DNA from: Theobroma cacao
Taxonomy: Eukaryota; Streptophyta; Magnoliopsida; Malvales; Malvaceae
Assembly: GCF_000208745.1 (NCBI RefSeq)
Contig: NC_030853.1
Location: forward strand, 11,184,741 to 11,248,740
Direction: 5' to 3'
Length of the DNA stretch: 64,000 nt
This document shows positions 45,512 to 57,419 of this stretch, piece by piece (within the stretch, counting starts at the first letter, position 1; every line of letters begins with the position of its first letter). The translations under genes were made by a program, and so were the position numbers. The notes beneath the pieces were generated by a model. It worked only from the letters and a program-made list of their open reading frames with translations, searched no databases and was not told the origin of the DNA.

Positions 45512-48500
45512 TGTCAAGCCCGACCTTATAAAATACTTGCCATGTCAGTCATGTGATTGACAATATGCTTGCATACTTGGAAAGCCCCGAAAAATCGTCA
45601 AAAGATGGTAGTGTACTGAATGCTACAACTAAATTGAATTAAGCCTTGAACTAGACCAAATAAAGATTTTAAGATGAAATTTAGAATTTTAAATTCTCAG
45701 AATGATTTAATATGGTGATTCGGAGTTCAAGAATCAATTTGGAGTCAAAATGGAATTTTCATTACCCAAGGGCAAAATGGTCATTTTGCCACCCAAGGTT
45801 AAAATGTGAGTGTTGGATGAAATTTTTGACTAAGATTGATCATTTGGAGTATATTTGAGTTTGAGGAGTGAAGAATTTTAATTTCGGCGTTTTTTTTAGG
45901 ATAAGGGCAAAATAATCATTTTGCCACCTCAGGGGCAAAATTGTAATTTTACACCACCTAACACTTGTCATGCCCATGAATTTCAGCCATTAGCATTTTA
46001 TATCATGGATAATTGAAGGGTTTTATGTGCTGGTGGAAGAAAGCTTAATTATTAAGTTTTTAAACATGGACCAATGGTATGGTGACAAGTGGCAAGCTTA
46101 TATTTGTTTATAATTTACATTAAAAACCAGCACATAAACCCTCTCAACTCATTTCTCTTGGTCGGCCAAAGGAAGAAAAGGGAAGAAAAGAAGAAGAACA
46201 AAAACCTAGCTAAGAAATTCAAGAGAAATTCACAAAATTTTAAAGAATCAAGTGACAAAAGGTAAAATTCTTCAATTCTAGCTTGTGATCTACCTTTCCT
46301 ATGCATTTTTTTTCATTTTCCATGGTTGAGAATCAAGTTTGCATGAGGATACCTTTTTTGGCCAGACATGGGGGGAGGAGTTTCAAACTTGTATTTGGTT
46401 AGATTTCAATATATTCTAGTGTTTTTAGTTAGTTAGTGATGTGTAGCATGAAAAGCAAACAAGAAAAATTCATTTTCTTCATCACCCTCCATTGGTTGAA
46501 TCTTTCCTATGGTGTGTTGATGGTGGACTTAATTTTATTTCAAGTGATTTGGTTAGGAATTAATAATATATGGTGTAAAAATCAAGTGGGAAAAACCATA
46601 GTGTTTATGCACCCACCATGGCCGAATTTTTCTAAGAGAAAATGTGAGGATGATTTTACCATATTTCAAGTTATTTAATTTGTGTTTGATGATTTGGAGT
46701 TTTGGTAGAGAAATGGAGTTATTTGGAGTTAAATTGGACATATTGGCCAATTAATCGGGTGATAGATCGAATTAGGCCAATACCGTTTTATTTAGGTACA
46801 CAATTGAATTTATGTAGAACACCATGTTTAGACGATGATCCGAACAATTCGCATTCCATTTCATGCATTCATATAGAGCCTAGATTAGTTTTATAACGGT
46901 TTAGCACCAATGTGGTAAATTGCTTGATTATGCATTATGTCTAGGTGGTGAATCCTCCGGTAAGGGCAAAGAAGTTGTACCCGAAGATCGGGACTAGGAG
47001 TACTTCGACTCCCGATATTGTGAGTAACCTTTTCATCATCTTGATTATTTGAAGTGAATTTTAATTCGTTTTTGTGATTTTATGAAAAATGTGATTAAAT
47101 AAAATGATTTTATAAAATTGTCTTGAAATTGAATGATGGTTTTGAAAATAGAGTAATTAGAGACTACTTGCTATGTTATAAATTATGTTTTGAATTGAAT
47201 GGCTTATGATAATCTGGTCATGAATGGCTAGATGGGTATTTGTGTTAAAAATGTATAAACTGTTGTTTACCTTGATAGGCTGGATAATGATAAAATTGCT
47301 ATGTCATGTTGTTGAATTTTTATTGAATTGGTGGGTTATAGATTGGTCACTGTAGTGGCGGGTTCTGTGGGCTAGCCTATTAGAGGGGCACGAAATCCAG
47401 TTATATTCTTACCTCGGTCGGAGAGGCGCGTAGGGTATCTACTGTGTTCAAGCCCAGCCCTAAATTATCTACCATGTTACACATGAGACTAATAGAGTGA
47501 TTGTATATTTGAACAACCCCGGAAGAATATTTAAAAGTCAGTATCGTGCTTAGAAGTACAAGTAAGTTGATTTATACCTCGAACTAATTAAAATGGGGAT
47601 TTTAAGGTGAAATTAAAAGTTTCACAGTCCATGGATGACTCAAAATGGTAATTCAGAGTTCGAGGATCAATTTGGAGTCAAATCGAAATTTTCACTATCT
47701 AGAGGCAAAATGGTCATTTGTCACCTGAAGACAAAATGGGAATTTTAGAAAATATTTTTTTGGCCCCATTCGACTTATTAGAGTATGATTTGAGGTTTAG
47801 AAGTGAAAAATTTTAATTTCGGTATAATTTGGAGTATATGGGCGAAATGGTAATTTTGCCACCCTAGGGGCAAATCGATAAATTTTCACCCCCGACACTT
47901 GTCAAGACCAAGGGATTTTATTCATCATGGAAATGGATAAACATGAGAAATGTGTGGTGGAGAATTAAAGAATTAAAAGTGAAATATTTAAAATTTGAAC
48001 CAATAAGGAAATGCCATGTGTCATACTTTTATTATTTTATTATTTCTTTATTAAAAAGGCATAAAAATCAACTCATTTCTTTCATATGGCCGACCAAACC
48101 AAGAGCAAAGATGAGCAAAGGGAGAAAAGAAAAACAAAAACCCTAGGTGGAGAAATTCAAGGAAAAATTGGTGAAAATTCAAGGAAACAAGTGACAAAAG
48201 GTAAAATTTCTTGATTTTGACTTGTGATCTACCTTTCCCATGCATTTCTCCTTGTTTTCCATAGTTAAATTACATGTTTTCATGATGAATTCATGGCTGG
48301 TTGGAATGGGTATGGAGAGAGAATGATGTTAGATTGATTTGATTCTAAGTTATGTTAGTGTTTTTAGTTAGTTAAGCATGTTTAGAAACAAAACAACAAG
48401 AAAAGAATCCATTTTCCCCATGAACCTTAAATGGCCGAACCCTATGTGAAGTGTAGAAGTAATGAATTGATTTTGTGATCAAGTGAATTGGCTGAAAAAT

Positions 48501-51397
48501 TGATGAAATGATGATTTATGGTGAGAAAAGGGAATGAGAAAATTTTTAGTGATAGTGCACCACAATTGCCGAAATTTTCAAGAAGAATTGTGATGGTTGT
48601 TACGCTGAATTTTAGATTATTGGAATTGTATTTAGTGAATTCAAATATTAGAAATGAAATGGAGCAATTTGGAGCCAAATCGGACACAATTGTCATTTAA
48701 TCGGGTAATAGGCCAAATTAGGTCAGCACCGCATTTAAGCGGTAGTCGGATAAGTTTCATATCATATCATGCATATACACCGAGCCTGAATTGATTTTAT
48801 AATGGTCAAGCATTGATGTGGTGAATTATGTATTGTACATTATGGATAGGTGGTGAGTAAATTACATTAGTAAAAGTACAGAGATTGTGCTTGGAGACTG
48901 GGATTAGGAGTACATCGACTCCTAAAACTGTGAGTAAACTTATTATCGTCTTAATTATCTAGAGTAGTTTTATTCAATTGTGTGATTTTATGGAAAATGG
49001 GTTTAAATGGTAAATTGCTATGTTTTAGGAGAAATTGTGATTTTATAAATTTTCTGAAAAATTGAATACTAGTTTTGAAAATAAAGTAATTGGAGCCTGC
49101 CTGCTTGTGTTGTAAATTTATGGTTTTAAATTGAATGGCTTATGACAATATATGAGCATGAATGGCTAAACTGATTTTTAGTGTTATAATTATTTGTACT
49201 GTGTATTCAGCCTTAAGAAGCTAGGTTGCGATAAATTGCCATGTCATGCAGAAAAAGATTTTATAAATCAGGTGATAGATAAAATAATCCATAGCCACTG
49301 TAGTGGTGGGGGTTTTCGTGGACTGCCTATGAGAGGGGCACGATAACTCAATTATATATTTACCTTCAGGGGGAGATGTTGGATGAAGTATTTCCTGAGG
49401 TAAAGATTTGAGTGCACTTCACGTGGACCACCGTGTGAGAGTGAGACTCAGCCAACGTCAAGGCATGGCTAAAATTTCGGATGTAAAGACATTTAACAAC
49501 CTTGGAGGACTCGGTTGGGATAACCCTCGATCAAGGTAACCCTGATAACTAAGTATGAGAATGATTTTTGGTACGAGCCAAGCTTTTCAAGAAATCATAA
49601 GCCTAGTTATTTATTTGGTTGAAATGAGTTGAAAGGTAATGAAATAACAGTATGATGACTTAATTTAATTCGTCTCCATTTACTCGCCTTTAGATAGTTT
49701 AGATTGTGTCTGTTTACTCACTAGGATTTTATAATCTCACCACCCTCATTTCCTCACATTTCAAGCTCGGGGAATTTCATAGTTAGCTGACTTTGACAAG
49801 GACCTTCATTTGGACTTGAATCAGAAAAAGTTGTAGGTTTTTAGCTTCCAATACATTTTGGTTAGATGTGGGCCCACATGTCACTGTAAAAGTAATTTTA
49901 TGCTTTGGTTATTTGCTTTATAGTATATATGAATATAATTAACTTTCATGCTATAAGAATTATTTACCGATAGCTTTATAAAAAATTATTTTACAGGAAA
50001 ATAGTTTATTTTATTGAATATTTTTATTATATTCAAATGGTCAAATTTTCACTTCAAATGAACGTTTTAGATACTTAATTTGTTTTTAAATCACTAAATA
50101 TATATTTTCTGCTTACCTACTACATTTTTAACAAGTTTTGAGATTTTCGACGAAAAATGTCAAAAATGCCCTTGTGAGCCAGAAAAACAATATGTTATGT
50201 TCTGATTTGGAAATGACTCGTAATCCTTTGAATTACGATATTTGATAACTATTGCTCACCGAGGAAATGCGAAAGCTGATACGAGAGCCTTATTAGGTTT
50301 CAATTGGCATTCGGGGTGAAGAATGTCTGTCGAGGCTTCGCGACGGTTGTCACGGGCTTGATGGGAGTTCCGGGTCGTGACATACTCGGGTAAAGTTTAG
50401 AGTTCACTTCACGCCAAACCACCACGTGAGAGTGAATTCAGCCAACGCCAAGGAACGACCGTGCTTTTAAATGTAAAAATGTGTTTTGTGCGTATATAAC
50501 TTTTTAACAACCTTGGCAGACTCGGTTAGATGCCTCAACCGAGGTATCCCCGAGAATGAGTTTTGGCACGAGCCAAGTTTTTAAGAGATTCATAAGCCTC
50601 GTTGTATAGTTTGGATGAAATGTAACTGGCTTAGATGATTTGAAATGTGTTTTGAAGTTATGAACCATTTTATGATGATCTATTTTAATCGTCTCCATTT
50701 ACTCGACTTTAGATATTTTAGATGATATTTGTTTACTCACTGGGATTATATAATCTCATCACCCTCTTTTCCACCCATTTCAAGCTCAGGATAGTTTGCA
50801 GATAGCTGATATCGTCAAAGGCTACAATTGGCTTTACTTCTTAAAAAATCGTAGATTCACAGCCTTCGTTCACTTTTGTCATTTCGGGGCCCACGTGTCA
50901 TTGTAAATTAAATTACATACCTTGACTATCTGTATTACAGTATGTATGAATTTATTTCGCTTTTATGCGAGAAAAATTCCTTACAGATAACTCTATAAAA
51001 ATTATTTTATAAGAAAATGAAATATTTTATTGAATATTTTTATTATATTCAAATAGTCATAATTTCACTTTAAATGAATGTTTTAGACATCTAAACTTAT
51101 TTTTTATTATGAAATATGTGTTTTGCACTCACATACTACATTATTAGCTGGTTTTGAAATTTTTAGTAAAAAATGACCAAAATACCCTCGAGAGACGAAA
51201 ATTATTTTTTTATTATTTTGGTTTGGAAATAGCTTATAATCTTTTAAAATATGATACTAGCAACTGTTGCTCGCAAAGGAGGTGAGAAAACTGATATTAA
51301 AGCCTTACGAGATTTTGGTTGGCATTCCGGATAATGAATGTCTATCGAGACATCGCGGCGATTATCACGGGCTCGAGGAGAGTACCGAGTTATGACA
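45512..51397 (+). mobile_element. Family C solo LTR C4, split by C5
   Basis: Starts TGTCAAGCCCGACC and ends CCGAGTTATGACA, flanked by a perfect ACCTC duplication (45507-45511, 51398-51402) within A2. Without C5 and one duplication it is 2943 bp, matching the expected family C length. Parts are 45512-47444 and 50383-51397. ORFs such as 46702-46896 are unsupported. Confidence 0.93.
47445..50382 (+). mobile_element. Family C solo LTR C5 nested in C4
   Basis: 2938-bp LTR from TGTTCAAGCCCAGC to CCGGGTCGTGACA, flanked by TACTG (47440-47444) and TACTC (50383-50387), a 5-bp duplication with one mismatch. It belongs to the subfamily of C1 (AGCACCGCATTTAAGCGG near 48722). A family member has thus inserted into an older member of the same family in the same orientation. 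Confidence 0.88.
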
Positions 51398-51402
51398 ACC
51401 TC

Positions 51403-52167
51403 ATTCCTCCAATCATATTTCATGCATAACCTTTATTTTATATTTTATTTGGTCATTCATTAAACTATTCAAGTCACATGCATCCCACATTTTTCTATCC
51501 TTTTTTGGCCATCTAATGCACTAATCTTATTACATGCAATAGGTTTTATTTTTATTCTTCTTTTTATTTCAGATGGTGGGGGCCCCACATGTTCCCCACT
51601 AACTTTCTCTTTTTTGCATGTAATAGTGAATCCACATGCACATTTCGTTATCCCATATATCCTCATTATCTCAATTAACTTTCTATGTCTCCATTCCTTC
51701 CAAACTCAAATAAACTATTATTAATACTTACATCACTAAAATTTCACTCATTAAAATAATATTCTAAAATCAATAAACTAATATTTTATTCATCAAATTA
51801 TCACTATTATATTATAACTCCCCCACTTAAGTTAAATGCTTAATTTATGTGAGTTTGTCCATCACTCACAACAAAAATATCTCAATATTACTTTAATAAT
51901 ATTTTATTAATAAAATATTATTTAATTCTAAAATTTTTCATTTGGCTTTCGAGGTTCCAAAATGTTTTAATTTATCTTGGTTTAGCTCCATCACTCCTTT
52001 TTACTCCATAACGATGACCTTAATAAGATATTATTATTTTATCGCATAGGAAATATTTTATTCTAAAATATTCTTTTCACCCTTCAACACTTTTAAACAC
52101 TTTAATTAACCTCAATTGATATCCAATAAGCTCTATTAGCCACCATACCAAAGTATGGGGTGTTACA
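51403..52167 (-). mobile_element. Family A LTR A2, 5' end
   Basis: The minus strand starts at 52167 with TGTAACACCCCATACTTTGG and continues GATGGTGGCTAAT-like, the family A start. It matches A1 9000-9740 in reverse. Directly right of it is a primer-binding-site-like sequence belonging to the next copia element. Confidence 0.85.
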
Positions 52168-52743
52168 GTATCAAAGCTCTTAAAGCAATTTTAAAGGACC
52201 TTGTTAAGTTGTTTTTTGTAAAAATGGAAGCATTGTAAGCTTTTCTTTTCAAGTCCTTATTTTGGGTTTTTCATCAAGTCATCTCAAAGCTTTGAAATTG
52301 GCCTCTGTGAACTTCAATGCTATGGCTCCTCTTGTTTTCTTAAGAGAAAACTACTCTTTCTTAAGCAGTTAAAATAAAGGCATATTTGCGAGCATTCGAT
52401 CTATGGGAAGTGGTGAAGGTGGGAGGTGACCTACTAGAGCTTAGGTCGAATCCCACAATAGCTTAATTAAAACAACATAGAAAAAAATTTTCTATGAGGT
52501 ATAAAGCCTTTTTATGATTCCATTCAGTTGTATCCGACTCCATTTTCACATGTATCCTGGCATGTAAAGCTCCCAAAGAAGTCTAGGATAGGTTGAAAGA
52601 AGAGTTTCATAGAAGTGATCCTACTTGTCAAATATAGGTATTGAATATGTTAAGAGAGTTTGAAGTTTTGAAGATGAGAGATAATGAAAATATAAAAGAT
52701 TATTTTGACAAAGTTATGAAGGTTGTAAACTAGTTGAAGATGG
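52168..52743 (+). pseudogene. gag: Second Ty1/copia: PBS remnant and gag N-terminal part
   Basis: GTATCAAAGCTC at 52168 resembles the tRNA-iMet PBS, lacking its first two bases. From about 52322 the frame-shifted reading shows MAPLVFLRENYSF, then AYLRAFDLWEVVKVGGD and VLNMLREFEVLKMRDNENIK with DYFDKVMKVVN, the plant copia UBN2-type Gag. It contains several stops, including probable CAG-to-TAG changes. The 5' LTR is not visible because A2 abuts the PBS. The Athila-like solo LTR interrupts it at 52743/52744. Confidence 0.82.
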
Positions 52744-54258
52744 TGATAACTCTATGATATAAAGTTATTTGGACTTTATTTTGATAATAATTTAGCTTAG
52801 TTTTTGTAGTAATAAATAGAAATTAATAGGTTTTATTTAATTATTTTAGGTTAGTTAATTTAGGTAAGTCAATCTAATTTTAGTTAATTTTATGCTTAAT
52901 TTGGTGTTAATGTGATTAAGATAGGTTGTTATTGATTTATTTGTGCTTTTGTAGGTGTTTGATGAAAGAAGAATTTTAGTGGAAGAAGAAAAGCAATTTC
53001 AAGGTGTAGACTTCCACTACATATGTTTTAGTATTTCAGTCATACCTCTCTATACAAAGTTTCAAATGAAGTGATTCTTAGATCATTGGAAAGATAAGAG
53101 AAAACTCTACAACTTTCATGTTTACTAATTAGCCCAATTCAACATGGAAGATGGTTAAAAATTATGTCGAAGTTGAATCACTGTAGCAATCCTAGAGCAA
53201 TTACGATTTCTGCTAATTAATGCGTAGTCTAATGAGGAAATCCTGATTGGAAATGACTTCTTTCTTCATCCAACTTGGCCTAACTTCAAAGCCCTACAAA
53301 AAATAACTTTTGAAAGACTTTTAGGAAGAGAGAACGAAACATCAGATTGCCGGCTGAGAGTCAAGCCACAAAGTCATTGAAGCTAAGAAGAATTTGAAGG
53401 ATTCAAGGAGATTTGGATATCTAGAATATAATTCTTGAGTTTTTGTATCCCTTTTATTCTCTTATTCTCTTGGTTTTGTTTTTAATGTTTAAATTTCATT
53501 TGATGATGATGTGTGACTCGATGGGGAACTAAATTGTTTATCTAAGATTATGATTGAACTCAATATGTAGTCTGATTTATTTATTTCTCTTTTGCTTATG
53601 TTTGATGGATTTGAGTTTTTTATTTTATTTTGTTCTTAATGCTTCTACTTGCCTTATCACCAATTAGATTGAATCGGAAACCTAGGTTAAACCTTGATAA
53701 AGGAGATTTAGGTAGACCTTGAATAGAATAACGTATGATCTAATGCATTTAGTTGATTAGGTGGTTTGATTTGCATGTAGGGTAGATATACACCTATAAG
53801 CATACGTAGCCTAAATTAGAGCACGAATTTAATGAATCTTTCTTCAATTTAATTTGCATAGACATATAGTAAATTAATTGGGAAAGGTATTTTTATGAAA
53901 AACTCGACAAAAAGTTGTAAATAATTTAGGACTCTAGGTTAACAACTTAATCAATTAAATTAAGTTAAGAGAGAGAGAGAGAGACAATATTCTGATGAAG
54001 TATTGAGGGATATCATAGTCTTAGGTATGGTAGTCACTCAAATTTAATAAAATAATTTTACTGATAGATTTTAGATCAATTTTTAGTTATTAGTTTCAAT
54101 TTTTCTTTTTAATAATTAAGTTGTTTGGATAAGATTAGGGTGTTAAAATTTTAGTAATTAGCAATTAGGAATTAATTCAATTCTCTGTGGGAATGAATTC
54201 TACTTAATATTATATTCCTTGTTAACGATATGTACACTTGCTCGATAAATCAACAACA
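52744..54258 (+). mobile_element. Athila-like solo LTR in copia gag
   Basis: 1515-bp LTR from TGATAACTCTATG to AATCAACAACA with a perfect GATGG duplication (52739-52743, 54259-54263) inside copia gag. The overall pattern (T-rich start, ATTGGAAAGATAAGAG and ACTCTACAACTTTCAT words, a late GGGAATGAATTCTA stretch) resembles the 5' LTR of the Athila-like element at 37040-38484, but the copies are diverged. It contains a (GA)n run near 53968-53985. No gene. Confidence 0.85.
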
Positions 54259-54720
54259 GATGGTAGGAAAATACCTTCCTAAGAGAAGGATTGTTAATAA
54301 AGTCTTTATGAGTTTGCTAGAGAAGGTTGAGGTGAAAATCTATTTTCTACAGTACTCCAAGGATTTGTCGAAGCTAATAGTGATTGAGTTGGTCAATGCT
54401 TTTCAGGCTCAAAAGCGAAAAGAGCCATTAGTTACAAGGATCATGTTAAGGGAGCCTTAATGGTTAGAACCAAAGATAGGAGAACCAATGGCAACAACCT
54501 TAAAAGATATGATAATGAGAATAAGGAAAAAGAAAAGAAAATTGGTGACAAAAAACAAGGTAAGCAAAAAATGGAATACCCTTATTGCTCGTATTGTAAG
54601 AAATGGAATCTATTGATAAATTTTGCTAGTATAGGCCAAATGTAAAGTTCAGGTCTTGTAACTAGTTAGGACACATTGAAAAAGTTTGTAAAAACAAGGG
54701 AGGTTGTGCTAAAGAAAAGG
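54259..54720 (+). pseudogene. gag: Second Ty1/copia: gag C-terminal part
   Basis: Gag resumes after the solo LTR: YLPKRRIVNKVFMSLLEKVE and IELVNAFQAQKRK (54271-54440), then a basic region and a degraded CCHC zone (YCSYCKKWN near 54590 and a broken second part up to 54700). A stop at 54458-54460 and frame changes are present. The open frame starting at 54230 includes a few LTR codons and has no real start there. Confidence 0.85.
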
Positions 54721-56059
54721 CAACTGTCATGGAGTAGAAAAAAGTAGATGATGAGTTTTTTTTGCAAAATAAAGCTAATCTGTTGGCACGAGAAAGATAT
54801 GTGACTAATTCACAGTGGGTGTTCTAATCACATGATTGATGATGATAGTAATTTCACAAGCTTGGATAAGAGCTTTAGGTCGAAAGTTGAAATCAGAAAT
54901 GGGGATTTCCTTCGAGCTTCTGTAATTGGAACAGTAGTTGTAAAGACAATATCAAGTACAAAATGTATCAACAATGTTTTATTTGTACTTTAAGTAAATC
55001 AAAGCTTACTAAGTGTTGGACAACTAATGGAAAAAGACTTTGCTTTACTATTCAAAGACAAGTCTTATACAATATATGATCCATTTAGATAAGAGTTATT
55101 CATCGTTCTAATAAGGAATAAAATTTTTTTGCTTGACTAGATGAAAGTGAAACATTTCACTTATGCTTGTGTATTAATTGACACCAAGCTATTGCATAGG
55201 AGGCTTGGGCATGTAAATAATGCATCTTTCAAACATATGGCTCTTGCTAATCTGGCAAATGATCTCCTTATCTTGTGTGAGACTAATAACTTGTGTGATA
55301 CCTATTTGTATGGTAAGCAAACCAAGTATCCTTTTCACAAGCACAACAATACGAAAACTTCTGGTTGTATTCAACTAGATCATTCTAATGTGGGAGGACC
55401 TATGAAGACTACGTCATTGAATAGGAGTAAGTTTTATGTGATTTTTATTGATGACTTCAATAGATATTGTTGGATTTATTTTTTAAAGCACAAGTCTAAT
55501 GTGTTTGGTTGTTTAGTAAAGTTCATGACATTAGTTGAAAATGAAGCAAAGAAAACCATTAAAGTGCTAAGAACTAAAAATGGCTCCAAGAATACATTAG
55601 ATGAATTCAAGAACTTCATAGCTCTCAAGGGAATAAAGCATAAGTTTACAATTCCCTACTACTCCCAACAAAATAGGGTTTGCTAAAGAAAGAACATAAA
55701 ACTCATGGATATGACTTGATGCCTTTTGTTTGAAAAAGAGTTACCTAAGTGTTTATAAGCAAAAGTTGCTCATGTTGTTGTGACCTTGCTGAATTTCATT
55801 CTAACTAGAGCTTTGGAATCTATGACACCTCATGAAACCTAGTATGGTACAAAACCCTTTGTTTTTCATTTAAAAGTGTATGGACGCATAAGTTATGCAC
55901 AAATACCTCAAGCCAAGATATCAAAGCTTGACTCTAAGTCCAAATTTGCTATTCCTCTCGAATATTGTGAAAAATCAAAAGAGTATCATTTATATAATAT
56001 TGAAAGCAAGAAGGTTTCTATTTCCCAAGATGTGAAGTTCAAAGAAGAATTAAGACGGA
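54721..56059 (+). pseudogene. pol: Second Ty1/copia: protease to integrase remnant
   Basis: The protease region is strongly decayed (54800-55120; LLSVGQLMEKDF near 55015-55050). Integrase spans 55141-56062: LLHRRLGHVNNASFKHM, a core with VIFIDDFNRYCWIYFLKHKS, and VYGRISYAQIPQAK. The second catalytic Asp reads Lys (RTKNGSKN) and the Glu region is replaced by a stop (QNRVC then TGA... RKNIKLMDM). Integrase ends at 56059, where the Tekay-like element begins, so RT, RNase H and the 3' LTR are not seen. Confidence 0.85.
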
Positions 56060-57196
56060 TGTGAGACCTTGACCCCTATTGACCCATAACTAGTAGTAGA
56101 CGCAATAACAAGAACTAGGGATAATTTCGTCATTTCTCTTGGTGAGTCCCTAAAAGTAGTTTTCTAATGTTATTAAGGTCCAAGTAGGACTACGGAATAG
56201 TTTAGGACGAAATATTCCGCATGCGAGAAAATAATAATAAAATAATAATATTTTTATCGGAGAAGAATTTGCAGGATAAAAAGTGATTCGAAAGTCAATT
56301 GAGGCATAATAAGGTATTTTGGCTACCAAGGAGACAAGAGGAAGCAAGAGGAAATTTTTAGAATAAAATAATATTAAAATATTAATATTTTATTTAGTGT
56401 CAAAATTTTTCATAAAGAGGAGTATATGGTCAATCTAAGTGGGGGAGAAGAAGAATGAGAGAATTTTGGAGAAAAATGATGTTAATGGGGTCGCGTGTCT
56501 TTATTAAGTAAAGATAGCGCAAGCAAATAAATATTTTAAATATTATGGGGACATCGCGTTGGAGTACAAACTTCATACTTTGTCTGTACATGTGTAGAAG
56601 AAGGTAATAAAAGGAAATTTGAGTTAAATGAGTGTTGGGAGGACTAAATTAAAATGGAAGGAAACAAAAAGAGTAAAACGGTCATTTTGCATCTTGAGTT
56701 AAAATTTTAAGTTTTCATGAACCCGAGCATTTCTAGACCCTTATGGACCTTGTCTTAGTGTCAAAAAAGTAAAAAGATTGTGTAAAGGCAATGGAAAAAC
56801 AAAATGACATAGTTAAGGGCATTTTGGTAATTTTGCTAGAAATGGATAAACTTAAGCCATAAAAATCTAAGTTTCTAGGATGTTCTTCAAATTTCATTTT
56901 CATGATAGTTTGAAAGATTTTGGGAAAGAAATTCAATTGTAAAGCTACCAAGGTCCCAACGAGGCCCCACAGTTCCATTTGGATCATTAATGGAGGTTAA
57001 AGTCGAGTAAAGATTCAACAAATATCGGTGAGTGAACTTGCATTTCAAAATCGTTTTGGTTCGAAATTTTGAAGTGTGACTTTAGTAATTCATATGGAAT
57101 AATGAGTAGGATAATATAGATAGGCTTGCTTGGGCTTAGTGAGCTATGTCCAGTGGGCCCTTGCGTCGGTCATGGCACGAGATTTGAGTCGTGACA
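56060..57196 (+). mobile_element. Mosaic family B 5' LTR (B7) of the Tekay-like element
   Basis: Begins TGTGAGACCTTGACC and ends GAGTCGTGACA, with the PBS four bases later, so it is a genuine 5' LTR. It is only 1137 bp against 2.2-2.7 kb for other copies. The flanks are family B (56060-56170 and about 56665-57196), but the middle (about 56190-56660) matches family A A1 9020-9420, including a TAATATTAAAATATTAATAT stretch and GGAGACAAG. The minisatellite and palindrome cluster are missing. Confidence 0.8.
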
Positions 57197-57200
57197 GACT

Positions 57201-57213
57201 TGGTATCAGAGCC
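57201..57213 (+). other. Primer-binding site (tRNA-iMet) of the Tekay-like element
   Basis: TGGTATCAGAGCC, four bases after the LTR end. It matches the 3' end complement of initiator tRNA-Met without mismatches and is better preserved than the copia PBS at 12119. Confidence 0.9.
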
Positions 57214-57419
57214 CTAGGTTGTCTAGGTCCTAGGACTTCCTTTGTTGGTCCAACGGAGTGTCAGGTCTTTATGTGGAAACTTCAGCTGTAAAGTGTGAAC
57301 CGCAGCACATTTTACAACCAAGGGACCTCATAGATTCCCTATCTTAGAAACCACATTTTTGCCTTATGTATGCTTAAAAATGTATTTAATAACAAGTATT
57401 TGCTCCTGTCTAGGTAATA

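Noticed and set aside
45008..45556. 182-codon ORF on the plus strand
   Set aside because: It runs from A2 across the insertion boundary at 45512 into C4, so it cannot predate the C4 insertion. Composition is that of a pyrimidine-rich strand and no domain is recognisable.
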